Below are positions 9,504 to 19,147 of a stretch of DNA of 64,000 nucleotides, in pieces. The position numbers and the translations under genes were made by a program. Position 1 is the first letter of the stretch. Each line of letters starts with the position of its first letter. The stretch spans positions 1 through 64,000 of the forward strand of contig JAFLCK010000016.1 in the NCBI GenBank assembly GCA_017303615.1, written 5' to 3'. The notes beneath the pieces were generated by a model, which was given only the letters and a program-made list of their open reading frames with translations, did no database searches and had not been told where the DNA came from. Source of the DNA: Obscuribacter phosphatis_A (GTDB taxonomy: Bacteria > Cyanobacteriota > Vampirovibrionia > Obscuribacterales > Obscuribacteraceae).

Positions 9504-12020
9504 TTGTTTAGACTCATCTCACTTTTCCTCGTCGTTGTCTTGTTATTGCCGGTCGGGCTTTTGCTTTTAGCCCAGACTCGTCTGCCCATAATGGATGGAG
9601 TGCTCAATCTCTCCGAACTATCGAGGGGGGCTGCAGTCAAGTTTGATGACCACCAGGTTCCCTACATTGAGGCTGCCAACGAGCTTGATTTGTACCGGGT
9701 GCAAGGCTATGTCACCGCCGCCCAACGTCTATTTCAAATGGATATGTCGAGGCGCACCGCCCTTGGTGAGCTATCTGAAATTTACGGCGCCCAAACTCTG
9801 GTGCAAGACAAGCTCATGCGCACTATCGGCTTGAACCGCGCTTGTTCTGCCGAACTGAAGAGTCTACCGAAAGATACTCTCACTGCCTTGGAAAGTTATG
9901 CTCAGGGTGTCAATGCCTTTATCGAAGGCAATAAAGACAAGCTGCCCATGGAATATTTTCTACTCGGCGTCAGTCCTCGTCCCTGGAAGCCCCTCGATAC
10001 ATTAGCGATTCTCAAATATTCGCAATATGAACAAGATGAGTCTTGGCGTCTAGATGACTTGCGGCAAAGGGTGCTCGACAAAGGCGGCAACGCTCTGGCT
10101 TCCAAGATGTTCGAGCGACCTTTCTCTGCACCGCCGGCGGTGGGCTTCCAACTTGACTCTTCCGCCAAGCTCAATCTGCTTGCTTGCGGAACAGCTGCGG
10201 CGACAAGCACAGGCAGCAGCGGTTGGATTGTCTCTAAAGACCTCTCCGATACCCGGGGCGGCTTGCTTGTTCTAGACAAGCACCATCGATTTTCCACTCC
10301 CTGCGACTATTTCCTTATTAGCCTCCGTTCGCCATCTTCGCATTTAGCCGGGGCAAGTATTCCTGGTGTGCCTGGTGTCATGCACGGGCGCAACGAAAAG
10401 GTCGGCTTTGGTCTTTTAGCCTATAAAGTCGATGTGCAAGATCTTTTTCTAGAGCAGTTCTCCAATCAATTTCCCGGTAAATATAAAACCCCTACCGGCT
10501 GGGACACCGCCCAAGAGATTGTGGAAGAAATTCCGGTACGTTTTTCCGATAAACTTTTCTTCTCTTCTTCCAAACTCTTGCACAAGGTGAATATAACCAG
10601 GCATGGTCCGCTGCTTTATCAAAGCGAAGACTCGGGAGTCAGTCTGGCTTGGGTCGGCTTAAATCAAGCTCAAAACCAAGTTCAAAACCAAGTTCAAAAC
10701 CAAGTTCAAAATCCAAGTCAGGCTCAAGCTGACTCTGACAAGAAAAACAAAGACGGGCAAGGCACTAGCACTAAAAAAATTGCCGTTAAGACTTATATAG
10801 AGGCAGTTCTAGATCTCAACAGAGCCGTCGATTTCAAGTCAGCGGAAGAAGCCATCTCTACTTATTATGGTTCTCCCTTCAGTGTTTTGTTGGTTGATAA
10901 GTCAGGCAATTGCGCTTATCAGCAAGCTGGAACCATTCCACTGCGGGCCAAAGATGCTGCTTTCGGCGCCCATGAAGGCTGCTTGCTCGCCCCCGGTTGG
11001 ACCGGCGGCGCCGATTGGACCTCTTATATGAACTTCAAAGACTTGATGAAAGTAATGAATCCTGCCGGCGGATATTTTGTCGCTAATTTCCAAGACTTTA
11101 AGCCCGAGATGCCGCTCAACACCAATCTCTACAGAGGGCAGAGAATTGCTTCTATTTTGCAGGCTTTCAAGGGCGGTGTCGCCAACCGACCTGGTTTGCC
11201 TGAAATGGCTGTTTTGCAGGGTGATTGCCAGGCGCCTCTGGTCACTTTGGTGCGCTCTACTATTCATGAGGCAATGGATAAATCTGAGCTGATCGATACT
11301 TATCAGATTGCCGCTTTGGCTGCTCTCGATAAATGGGACGGTTCACTTTCGGAAAACAGCGCCGGCGCTGCTGTTTATGAATGCTTCTTGCGCACTGTTC
11401 TGCGACGGGTTTTGGTGCCTCGTTTGGGCAATATGACCTTCGAATATATCGAGCGTTATCCAAGCTGGACTAAGTTTGTTGAGTCGGTCTTGAAAGAAAA
11501 GTCGACCGCCTGGCTGCCGTCTGAAGAGCGAACTTTCAAAAATTTCGTCATTACTTCTTTTGGGCAGTCTGTGAAGGAATTGCGTTTGAGCAGCGGCTCA
11601 GATGAGGCTTCTCGCTGGAAGTGGGGCGATTTGCATAAGGGAGACTTCCCTCATTTTGTGCAGACTGTTTATCCGGGCGTAAGCGATTTCTTAGCGCCGC
11701 TTCTTTCAATTGGCGCAGTCAAGTTGGCTGGTGACCAAGATACAGTTAATACTACCGATGGTGCGGCAGCCTCGATTGCCACTGCCAAGCGATCGCAGTT
11801 CGTCTCTGATAGCGGTTCTACAATGCGTATGCTCATCGACATGAGTGACGATGAGAAGTTCTACCAAACCCTTATTCTCGGGCAGGGCGGTCAGATGACT
11901 TCCAATCATCGCTTTGATTTGCTGCCGGTCTGGCTCTCATTAAGACCCTACCCCTTAGCCTTCTCACCGGCATCCGAGTCTAAAATATGTCAGCACCGCC
12001 TGCTTTTCACAGATCGCTAA
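9504..12020 (+). CDS. Penicillin acylase family Ntn-hydrolase (exported)
   Basis: An 838-aa protein starting with a strong hydrophobic signal or anchor (VVVLLLPVGLLLLA). Family features include QGYVTAAQRLFQMD in the alpha-chain region and the autoprocessing site TGSSGWIVS, where Ser238 should become the N-terminal nucleophile of the beta chain. The usual Asn after the nucleophile is Ser here. Family members cleave amides such as beta-lactams or acyl-homoserine lactones; the substrate is not predictable. An insert near residues 385-410 is built of 12-bp repeats (NQVQ units). The start is TTG, and the 3' end overlaps the next gene by 34 bp. Confidence 0.88.
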   Translation: MFRLISLFLVVVLLLPVGLLLLAQTRLPIMDGVLNLSELSRGAAVKFDDHQVPYIEAANELDLYRVQGYVTAAQRLFQMDMSRRTALGELSEIYGAQTLVQDKLMRTIGLNRACSAELKSLPKDTLTALESYAQGVNAFIEGNKDKLPMEYFLLGVSPRPWKPLDTLAILKYSQYEQDESWRLDDLRQRVLDKGGNALASKMFERPFSAPPAVGFQLDSSAKLNLLACGTAAATSTGSSGWIVSKDLSDTRGGLLVLDKHHRFSTPCDYFLISLRSPSSHLAGASIPGVPGVMHGRNEKVGFGLLAYKVDVQDLFLEQFSNQFPGKYKTPTGWDTAQEIVEEIPVRFSDKLFFSSSKLLHKVNITRHGPLLYQSEDSGVSLAWVGLNQAQNQVQNQVQNQVQNPSQAQADSDKKNKDGQGTSTKKIAVKTYIEAVLDLNRAVDFKSAEEAISTYYGSPFSVLLVDKSGNCAYQQAGTIPLRAKDAAFGAHEGCLLAPGWTGGADWTSYMNFKDLMKVMNPAGGYFVANFQDFKPEMPLNTNLYRGQRIASILQAFKGGVANRPGLPEMAVLQGDCQAPLVTLVRSTIHEAMDKSELIDTYQIAALAALDKWDGSLSENSAGAAVYECFLRTVLRRVLVPRLGNMTFEYIERYPSWTKFVESVLKEKSTAWLPSEERTFKNFVITSFGQSVKELRLSSGSDEASRWKWGDLHKGDFPHFVQTVYPGVSDFLAPLLSIGAVKLAGDQDTVNTTDGAAASIATAKRSQFVSDSGSTMRMLIDMSDDEKFYQTLILGQGGQMTSNHRFDLLPVWLSLRPYPLAFSPASESKICQHRLLFTDR
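10667..10716 (+). repeat. 12-bp in-frame tandem repeat in penicillin acylase
   Basis: Repeated CAAAACCAAGTT units (about four, the outer ones imperfect) encode an NQVQNQVQ stretch. This is probably a surface loop prone to slippage without loss of frame. Confidence 0.75.
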
Positions 12021-14356
12021 GGGCGTTTCTTGCCCTTTCGCTCATTGCCATGGTGGGCGGCTTACCTGAGGCATGGGCTCAGGCTGCCGTGGAATCGCCG
12101 ATGAGGGGCTTGGGTGATTCGGGAAATAGCTATCGCACCATGAGCACGATCAAACTCAATGAAGAAGCCAGTCGCAATATAAATGCGCCCGGACCGGGCG
12201 GCACTTTCCCCACTTTCAATCTCAACCTCTCGGCTCTGCAGCCCCTTTCGCTGGCTTTGAAGGTGACTGGTCTTACTGCCGAGCAGGTCAAGCTTTTGTC
12301 TTATTACCATATGCTCTGCTTAAGCGGCTGCCAGAGCGAGACTGGTGTATTGAGCGATAGGTTCTATCAAGTCTATAAAAGAAATCGTCTGAGCGGCAAA
12401 AGCAATTTTGTCACTGCCGATGTGATTTTGCATGGCTATTTTACCTATATAAACACCCTCACTCTCAAGGTTGTGGAAGATCAACTTGCGGCAGAGCTGC
12501 TGCAGTTTTTGCGCAATCTGAAAGATGCCTGTGTAAGTGATTATCGAATTTGCGAGATTGCCGATATCAAAGACGATATTCAACGCAATCTAGCTTACAT
12601 ATTGGTGGCAATCAAGCTAATCAGTCCGGCAGAAAATCTTCCCGATTATGGCGGCGCCAGCGACCTTATGGAAGCCGAACTGATTTTGATCAAGAAAGAA
12701 GAGAAAGGGCGTTCGCCTATTTTTAACCGCGAACTCGACTATTCTCTCTTTAAGCCATTGGGCTTTTACAATCAGTCGGGGCGTACCCGCGCCTTTTATA
12801 GTGCTTATGCCTGGCTATCTAAACAGAGTTTTTCGCTTTCAGATCTGACGCTCAATACCCAGGGCGGTGGCGGCAATTCATTTCGCCGGGCGGTCCTGCT
12901 CTTTCGCGCTTTGGAAGTCTACAAGGACAAAAGCGGCAATGCTCTCACTGTCAAATGGAAGCGCATAAACGATTTAGTTGGTGCAGTTAGTCAGGGCCAG
13001 CTCAGCCGCGAGCCTACGATTTATCCAGATAATATGCGCGGGCTTTATGATGGTGGCAAGGTAGAGTTCAAAGAACTCTTCAACAGTCTTGCTCAGCCCC
13101 TGTCGCGGGCTCGTCTGCTTATCGCGGTCAAGAAACTTAAGCCGCAAGGTTTGGATAATATTTCAATCTTCAATATGAATCAGGCTAAGAAAGACGAAGA
13201 TAACTCGCCTGTATTTCGGCTATTCTCGCAGTTAAGCCCCGTGGAGCTGGATTTCCTCAGCGAGATGGCACCTTTCTTTCAGGAAGAGGGACAAGGCAAA
13301 GCTGTAACGCCGCTTGGTCTGCTCTTGCTTTTCGCCATGGGCAGCCCCCAGGCAAGTAACACACTTTCTGCCATGGCTGAGCAAATAGATAGCCGCACCC
13401 TGGCAGTTATGCCCGAATTTGTCAAAGTGATGGGACGGCGCACTTTGGCCTTAGATGCAAGCGGCAAAGAACCAGCTTTCCAAACCGAGAAGCGATGGGC
13501 CTTGTTGAGCGATTATTTCAAGGTGCACAAGAAAGGCAGCCAAGCCTGTCTACTGAGCCCAAGCTATATGCTGCAGAGACAGCTTAGTGCTTGCGGTGCC
13601 TTTGTCGATTCGCTCTCTACATATGAGAGCACCAGTACTAGTGTAAGTGCCGCCGCTTCAGCTAACAGTTCTAATACTAATACTAATACTGTTTCTAATA
13701 CAGGGGCTGGTGCCAAAACTAGTGTCAGTGCAACTGCTAATTCAAGTTCTAATTCTAATTCAAGTGCCAATACTAGCTCAGGCTCAGCCGGTACACCGCC
13801 TCAGACCCGTCCGGCTTCGCCGCCCCGACCGGTCAAGGTTTCCAATTTCCATTATTTAGAGCCTTCTCCCGCACTTTACGGTCATATCTCGACCTATATA
13901 GACGAGACTCTCAGAGAATTGAAAAGACTCTCGGCTTTGCCCCAAGATTTTGAGGCGAAAGGCGAAGATTTTAAAAGATTGTGCGAGCGTTTTGTCAAAA
14001 TATCTGAGAAAGAGCTGGCTTCCGAACCTCTGCCTGTATCAGACTTTCGCTTACTTGCGGCCATAGACCAGGTGCTTCCTGCTATTTGTGGACCCACCCG
14101 CGCTGCCATTACTCTAAGAGGGGGCGGTAATGCCACCATTGGTGTCGGCGACCCGGCCAATTTATATGTTTTGTTCAATACCGACCAGGGTCCTTACCTT
14201 AGTATAGGTGGGCTTTACACCTACTATGAAATTGGCGGAGGACCCTTCAAGAGCGAGCACTGGGCGCGTAAATTGAGCTTCGGCTTCTTGCGTCCACCGG
14301 CCTTTTGTCAAAGTTTCAATGTAATGGAAGAGCGAGGCAAGCCCAGCAATGAATAG
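11987..14356 (+). CDS. DUF3160 secreted protein
   Basis: A 789-aa protein with a signal peptide (ALSLIAMVGGLPEAWA, cleavage likely after AWA). The core NFVTADVILHGYFTYIN matches the conserved signature of DUF3160, whose biochemical role is unknown. A low-complexity Ser/Asn/Thr/Ala linker at about 540-605 separates the main body from a C-terminal portion containing SIGGLYTYYEIGGGPF, also typical of the family's end. It overlaps the penicillin acylase gene by 34 bp and the following lipoprotein gene by 8 bp, so the three are very likely translated from one mRNA and may act together in the envelope. Confidence 0.85.
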   Translation: MSAPPAFHRSLRAFLALSLIAMVGGLPEAWAQAAVESPMRGLGDSGNSYRTMSTIKLNEEASRNINAPGPGGTFPTFNLNLSALQPLSLALKVTGLTAEQVKLLSYYHMLCLSGCQSETGVLSDRFYQVYKRNRLSGKSNFVTADVILHGYFTYINTLTLKVVEDQLAAELLQFLRNLKDACVSDYRICEIADIKDDIQRNLAYILVAIKLISPAENLPDYGGASDLMEAELILIKKEEKGRSPIFNRELDYSLFKPLGFYNQSGRTRAFYSAYAWLSKQSFSLSDLTLNTQGGGGNSFRRAVLLFRALEVYKDKSGNALTVKWKRINDLVGAVSQGQLSREPTIYPDNMRGLYDGGKVEFKELFNSLAQPLSRARLLIAVKKLKPQGLDNISIFNMNQAKKDEDNSPVFRLFSQLSPVELDFLSEMAPFFQEEGQGKAVTPLGLLLLFAMGSPQASNTLSAMAEQIDSRTLAVMPEFVKVMGRRTLALDASGKEPAFQTEKRWALLSDYFKVHKKGSQACLLSPSYMLQRQLSACGAFVDSLSTYESTSTSVSAAASANSSNTNTNTVSNTGAGAKTSVSATANSSSNSNSSANTSSGSAGTPPQTRPASPPRPVKVSNFHYLEPSPALYGHISTYIDETLRELKRLSALPQDFEAKGEDFKRLCERFVKISEKELASEPLPVSDFRLLAAIDQVLPAICGPTRAAITLRGGGNATIGVGDPANLYVLFNTDQGPYLSIGGLYTYYEIGGGPFKSEHWARKLSFGFLRPPAFCQSFNVMEERGKPSNE

Positions 14357-15113
14357 AAAAAGCAAAGAATGGTGCAGAAAAGAAAGCGGCAATTTGGGCA
14401 CTGTCCTTTTAATTGTTGTTTGCCTGCTTGTCTTTGCTTGCGGCTCACCTAATTTGACTTTGGCCGCGCCACTGGGCGGGCTCAATATAGGCGATGAAAT
14501 CAAGCCTCTTGGGAAAGATGAAGAAAATGAAAAAGAAAAGACGCCCTCAGTTGAAGATGCTGCGGTGAGCGAGAGCGATCTTTATATAATCTTGCATGAT
14601 GTACACGAAGTCTTGAGAAGGCTGAAGCTGGATCTTGTAGACCTCAGGCACGAGGCTAATCGGCGTCAGTATAAGTCGGCTAATGTACTTGACCAAGATC
14701 TGCAGGTAATCGATCCCTGGTCTTCGGACACTCCGGCACTTTTGGCAATGGCAGGCGGTAGGGAAAAAGAATCTACACTTCTGCCGCCTCGCCCCAAGTT
14801 TTTGCAGCGTTCCATTGCTTCTCTAGAACAACTTGTGCCTGAGTTGGATGAACTTCTAAACCGGCTATTTAAAGAAGAAGAGAAACAGGGGCTGCTTATG
14901 GATAGCCAGGTGCAGGAGCGCCACCGAAACATGCTCAATCTTCTCGACCAGCTCAAATCTAGTTTGGCTGGTCTTAAGGCGATTGCGCCCAAGCCGGCTA
15001 ATTTGTCATTGCGCGATTCTTCTGCTTCTTTCGAAATCAAATGCCATGACCTCGATGCGCTCTGTCAGACAGAGTGGTCTAAACTCAAGCTTGCCAAGAT
15101 GACAGGTAAATAA
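14349..15113 (+). CDS. Probable lipoprotein, unknown function
   Basis: A 254-aa protein with a hydrophobic N-terminal stretch ending in LLVFACGS, a plausible lipobox with Cys at about residue 31. The remainder is charged and largely helical, with Leu-rich heptad-like stretches (SLEQLVPELDELLNRLFKEEE). No known family is recognised. The ATG lies inside the last codons of the DUF3160 gene (ATGAATAG), indicating translational coupling. A role as membrane partner of the secreted DUF3160 or acylase products is inference from context only. Confidence 0.7.
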   Translation: MNRKSKEWCRKESGNLGTVLLIVVCLLVFACGSPNLTLAAPLGGLNIGDEIKPLGKDEENEKEKTPSVEDAAVSESDLYIILHDVHEVLRRLKLDLVDLRHEANRRQYKSANVLDQDLQVIDPWSSDTPALLAMAGGREKESTLLPPRPKFLQRSIASLEQLVPELDELLNRLFKEEEKQGLLMDSQVQERHRNMLNLLDQLKSSLAGLKAIAPKPANLSLRDSSASFEIKCHDLDALCQTEWSKLKLAKMTGK

Positions 15114-15140
15114 TTTTGTTTTATTAACGGCGCTTTCGTT

Positions 15141-16091
15141 TTGGAAGTGTCCATTGGGCGGGCTTCTTCAGCTGGTATTCGCGTCCTATATCAAGGTCCT
15201 ATCTTGTCAAAGGGAAAAAGAGAAACTACGATTGCCCAAGCTCTTAAGAGTGCCTATTTTGGAATGCCGATTTTTATGGAATCTTTAAAACAACTGGACT
15301 TTGATCATGCCGCTCTAGCGCGCACCTATATAAGCGAAGGTCGCCTCGAGGAAGCCGAAAAACTCTATCAAACCGCTTTAGCTGTAGCCGAGCAGGTGCA
15401 TGGGGCGCAGAGCCAGGAAGCTATTCCACCTCTAACCAATCTGGCTAATTTCCATTTTGAGCGTGCCGATTTCGCCAAAGCCAGGGTTTATCTAGAGCGA
15501 CTTTTTAACCTACTTAGTGCCCAAGACTGGCTCGCTTATGCCCGCACCGGCGGACAGCTCGCCTCTTGCTTGGAATGGTGCGCTGAGAACGATCAGGCGG
15601 AGAAAGTCTTGCTTGCCACTATCCGCAGTGCTGAGAAAGGTCTAGGTTGCGAGCATGAGGTTACCCAGACATTGTTGCTTGAGCTCGGTAACCATTATGT
15701 GAGAGTCGGGGTCTATGTGGCAGCCCGCGCTGTTTTTGAAGAATTGGTAGAGCTTTTCACCAGTCTCTGCCCAGAGTCCGTCGCCCTCATTGATGTCTAT
15801 GCCAGGTTGGCCGATGTTTATGACAAAATGAGCCTTTATGAAGATCGCATCGCCATTTTAGAGAAACAACTAGCGCTGCAGGAAAAGAGCGAGCAGAGGG
15901 CTATATCTTTGGCTTCTACCCTGGTATCTCTCGGGGACGCCTATGGTGCAGCCGCCAGTTATTTCCGCGACCGCGCCATGGCTCAGAAGGCTCTGCAAAG
16001 CTTTGAACGTGCCCTTTCAATTTATGAAAATCAAGGCAACCTGCCGTCTGCGCAGATTTTAAAGCAGCGCATGCAAAGACTCACAGCTTAA
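15141..16091 (+). CDS. TPR protein
   Basis: The body contains about five tetratricopeptide repeats, for example GRLEEAEKLYQTALAVAEQVHGAQS and the final AQKALQSFERALSIYENQGN. It has no signal peptide and is probably a cytoplasmic protein-protein adaptor. The start is uncertain: TTG 15141 gives 316 aa, while ATG 15264 or ATG 15276 begins just before the first repeat (ESLKQLDFDHAALA) and gives about 270 aa. The stop codon lies in a 14-bp tandem duplication. The gene is convergent with the SpoIID-like gene. Confidence 0.75.
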   Translation: MEVSIGRASSAGIRVLYQGPILSKGKRETTIAQALKSAYFGMPIFMESLKQLDFDHAALARTYISEGRLEEAEKLYQTALAVAEQVHGAQSQEAIPPLTNLANFHFERADFAKARVYLERLFNLLSAQDWLAYARTGGQLASCLEWCAENDQAEKVLLATIRSAEKGLGCEHEVTQTLLLELGNHYVRVGVYVAARAVFEELVELFTSLCPESVALIDVYARLADVYDKMSLYEDRIAILEKQLALQEKSEQRAISLASTLVSLGDAYGAAASYFRDRAMAQKALQSFERALSIYENQGNLPSAQILKQRMQRLTA

Positions 16092-16107
16092 GGCTCACAG
16101 CTTAAGG
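16080..16107. repeat. 14-bp tandem duplication across a stop codon
   Basis: CTCACAGCTTAAGG occurs twice head to tail. The TAA stop of the TPR gene is inside the first copy. Related GGTTAAGGCTT sequence follows. Confidence 0.85.
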
Positions 16108-16147
16108 CTTAAATTTACCGGTTAAGGCTTTTTAGATAGAGCTAGCA

Positions 16148-17494
16148 CTAAGGCGTAAAGTTAGTATCGTCTTTGACGGTCTCTTTTTCTTTCTCTTTCT
16201 CGCCCTGTTGCTGGGGCTGAGGAGCTGTCTCGATTAAGGGACCCTTGGTGTAATTGACTGTTTTCTTGGGCGCCGGTTTGTGCAGGTGCATAGGGCGAGC
16301 CGCCGACATGGCATGATAGCCGGGCATAAAGTCGAGTCGCAACTTGCCGTCTGAATCTTGATAATACTGCTGCAAAATCTGGTCGAAGCGCCAGCCGCCT
16401 TTAGCTAATTTGTTTGCCCCGTGCTGACTCAAACCCCTAGAGCCGTTACCTGGGCCTCTGCAGGTAAAGACCCAGTTGTTGCCTTCTTCGTGGACATCAA
16501 GAATGCCCGGGGTGGAAAAGTTGAGCATCTTGGCCAGGGCGATACCGTCTACTTCGCGTCCGCCCTTGGTACCCATCACAGCCACTCTTACGGCATTGCC
16601 GATGCCGTCCCATTGTCTGACCGTGACGCCGACTATATCTTTGACACCGGTGATTTTTTCCATGGTCGACTGCGAAACCACAGACTTTCTTATATTGAGG
16701 TTCTCAAATTCACTGTCGCCCACAGTGGCTCGGTAAAAGCCAGGCTTGACCTGTCCAGAATCTTTTAGGACCAAACCGCGGGTGGCATGCACCGCCACAA
16801 AGGTCGATTGGGCTTCAGCAGCCAGACCCTTATAGGCTTGGTCTCTGACATCGGGCACCAGGTCGAAGCCTTCGCTTTTCCATTTACTGCCCGAGCCCAT
16901 ATGGGCGTAGGCATAGCTGCGCGCCGCCACCGCTTGTGATTTCAGAGCCTCTAAGTGCCATGAAGAGGGCATTTCGGATGGTACGACCCCAAGCAGATAT
17001 TCTTCTAGGTCAAGCAGATTGACCGCCGTCACATAGCTTGGCATATTAATTATCTCGAGGCAGCCTCTGTACCAGCGGTTGGCTGTCCAGACTCGAAAGT
17101 CTGGGGCTGACACAACTGTGCGTCGGTCATAGGGAATAGCAACAGCGGTGCCGGTGGCCAGTTCAGTTATCTTGCCGGGGGTAATGGCATAGACCAAGCC
17201 GGGCTTGAGCACAAAAATGGGGCGACCGTCTACAAAGACAGCCCCTTGCTGCCAGACAGCCACACGAGCCATGGGCGAACGCACAGTTAGACCGATGCGT
17301 ATTGGATGCACCATCATCGGATATGGATTGAAAGCCATCATCGTTGTCGAATGCAAAGGCGCTGGGCTCTTGGCTTTTGCCTTAACCGGCAATAGACCCG
17401 ATGTAATGAGCAAAATCAAAGTGGCAAGCAGCCCTAGAGCTAAATAAGAAGCCGGGCTGGACAGCCACTTTGATGCTGGGCTTGGTTGCGGCAA
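16148..17494 (-). CDS. SpoIID/LytB-domain protein
   Basis: A 448-aa protein with an N-terminal membrane anchor (LALGLLATLILLITSGLLPV) and the SpoIID signature LDLEEYLLGVVPSEMPSSWHLEALKSQ split over the middle, then AVAARSYAYAH and a C-terminal GLSQHGANKLAKGG. SpoIID domains are lytic transglycosylases or amidase activators acting on denuded peptidoglycan. Family members in non-sporulating bacteria are generally assigned to cell-wall remodelling. The last 45 residues are Gln/Lys/Glu-rich and unstructured. Nothing nearby suggests sporulation. Confidence 0.88.
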   Translation of the reverse strand: MPQPSPASKWLSSPASYLALGLLATLILLITSGLLPVKAKAKSPAPLHSTTMMAFNPYPMMVHPIRIGLTVRSPMARVAVWQQGAVFVDGRPIFVLKPGLVYAITPGKITELATGTAVAIPYDRRTVVSAPDFRVWTANRWYRGCLEIINMPSYVTAVNLLDLEEYLLGVVPSEMPSSWHLEALKSQAVAARSYAYAHMGSGSKWKSEGFDLVPDVRDQAYKGLAAEAQSTFVAVHATRGLVLKDSGQVKPGFYRATVGDSEFENLNIRKSVVSQSTMEKITGVKDIVGVTVRQWDGIGNAVRVAVMGTKGGREVDGIALAKMLNFSTPGILDVHEEGNNWVFTCRGPGNGSRGLSQHGANKLAKGGWRFDQILQQYYQDSDGKLRLDFMPGYHAMSAARPMHLHKPAPKKTVNYTKGPLIETAPQPQQQGEKEKEKETVKDDTNFTP

Positions 17495-17612
17495 GAAAAT
17501 TCTCTTTGTTTATCTGTTTAGAGGTACTAGCGGTTATGTTAGCAAACTAGAAAGTTAGTAGCATTAAGAGGATGGCATCAAAACTCCATAGAGCCACTAG
17601 CCGGCAACTAAT

Positions 17613-19025
17613 CTAGCGATTTAAGAGATTTATCTGAGCCGGGCTTTTATAGCCGAAATCTTTGGCTGTTTGCATTGCTTTCTGCGCTTCTTGCTTGCGA
17701 CCGAGCTTATCGTAAGCCTGGGCTTTGAGATATTCGAGGCGGGCAGTGATATGGTTATTTACCGAGCCATTTAGGTCTTCGGCTTGGCTTAATTCTTCAA
17801 TTGCCCGGCTATAGTCGCCTTCTTGCAGGCTGACGCGGGCGCAGTCGGCAAGGGCATAGCAATCTTGACCGGCAAAATAGGCAATATCGGCAAGCAGTCT
17901 CAGGCGTTCTCTACTGTCGGGGGGCAAAAGCAAAGCGCCGGCAGTGGGATTGAGGCTGGCTTTGCCCGATTCCAAAGCTTCTAGAACAGTCTCAAGTTTG
18001 GCTGCGAAAAACTCTCGCACTGCTATCTGTTCATCGGCATCAAGGCTGACCAGGCTGTCCTTGCTTTTTAGACGAGCAAGTTTGTTTTGTCCATATACAT
18101 AAAGGGTCTGAAAAACCGGGTCTTGGCGCCGTTTCTGTATTTCTTGCATACGAGCCACCAGGGCTTGAAAATCACCCTTTCTGGCTAAAATTAGCCCTTC
18201 ATCGTAGAAAGCATAAAGGTCTAGATCGTCTGGACTTGTTTGCAGCGCATCCCAAGCGGCTTTCTCTGCCTTCTTGATGGCAATCAGGGCCTCATCCAAT
18301 CTGCCCAGTGCCTCAAGGGTCTGGGCGCGATAGCGATGCAAATTGCGCCTGGTCTCAGCTTTGCTTGGTTCACCCTGGGCAAGGGCAGCATCAAAGTCTT
18401 GCAAGGCTTCTTGAAAGCGGCCAAGTTCATATCTGGCACATGCCCTATTAAAGAAATACTTGACTTGGGGGGAGATCTTGATGGCTAAAGTCTCTAGGAA
18501 CTCACCGTCTTCATAGTCTTCCATGGTCAGGGCTTGATAGGCTCTTTCATGAATACTGAGGGCGCAGTCAGGGTCTAGCTCGCTTGCTTTCCTAAGATCG
18601 CTTTCGCCTTCATTTATTTGCCCTAGGCGAATTTTGCATTCGCCAAGACCGGCATAGGCTCTGGCTTTTTCTTTGTTTCCCAGACTTCTTTTCTCTGCCT
18701 GTTGCAGCACTATCTCAAAGCGTTGCATTATTTGCTTGGGGCGTGGTTCTGCTTGCTCGTTGTTAACCTGTTTAGCTTGTGTTTTATCTAAAGGCAATTC
18801 GGCTAATTCTAGTTCGGCCAATTCTAGTTCGGATTTCACAGGCGATAGCAGATGACTCGGCAAAAACTTGGTTTGCAAGAGCAAGATTGGCTTTTTCAGA
18901 TTGCTTGTTAGGTCAATGCCAAAACCAAATCTCAATCCAAATAAGATCCCGGCCACCAGACAAAGGCAAAGACAGCCGACCAGCGCGGTCATCAAGAAAA
19001 TTTGAGATTTATCAAATGCCTTCAA
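17613..19025 (-). CDS. Membrane-anchored TPR protein
   Basis: A 470-aa protein. Residues 10-35 form one transmembrane anchor (FLMTALVGCLCLCLVAGILF). A short Leu/Glu/Ala repeat (ELELAELELAELP) follows, encoded by two near-identical 15-bp units. The rest is TPR: ARAYAGLGECKIRLGQINEGES, ARYELGRFQEALQDFDAALAQ, and a C-terminal pair ending AYDKLGRKQEAQKAMQ. The TPR body is probably extracytoplasmic or cytoplasmic scaffold; topology cannot be decided. Divergent from the response regulator at 19148. Confidence 0.78.
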   Translation of the reverse strand: MKAFDKSQIFLMTALVGCLCLCLVAGILFGLRFGFGIDLTSNLKKPILLLQTKFLPSHLLSPVKSELELAELELAELPLDKTQAKQVNNEQAEPRPKQIMQRFEIVLQQAEKRSLGNKEKARAYAGLGECKIRLGQINEGESDLRKASELDPDCALSIHERAYQALTMEDYEDGEFLETLAIKISPQVKYFFNRACARYELGRFQEALQDFDAALAQGEPSKAETRRNLHRYRAQTLEALGRLDEALIAIKKAEKAAWDALQTSPDDLDLYAFYDEGLILARKGDFQALVARMQEIQKRRQDPVFQTLYVYGQNKLARLKSKDSLVSLDADEQIAVREFFAAKLETVLEALESGKASLNPTAGALLLPPDSRERLRLLADIAYFAGQDCYALADCARVSLQEGDYSRAIEELSQAEDLNGSVNNHITARLEYLKAQAYDKLGRKQEAQKAMQTAKDFGYKSPAQINLLNR

Positions 19026-19082
19026 TTTACAGGTTCAATTTACCAATAGTTAGAGGAAATCTTCCCTCATTTTAAACCTCGC

Positions 19083-19103
19083 CTTCCCGGGCTTTACGGG
19101 AAG
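19083..19103. promoter_or_regulatory. Inverted repeat upstream of the response regulator gene
   Basis: CTTCCCG and CGGGAAG form a perfect 7-bp inverted repeat with a 7-nt spacer in the divergent gap. There is no T-run, so an operator is more likely than a terminator. Confidence 0.4.
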
Positions 19104-19147
19104 CCCTCACTCAAGTGCTACTATTTAGACACGCAAGGTGAGACTAG

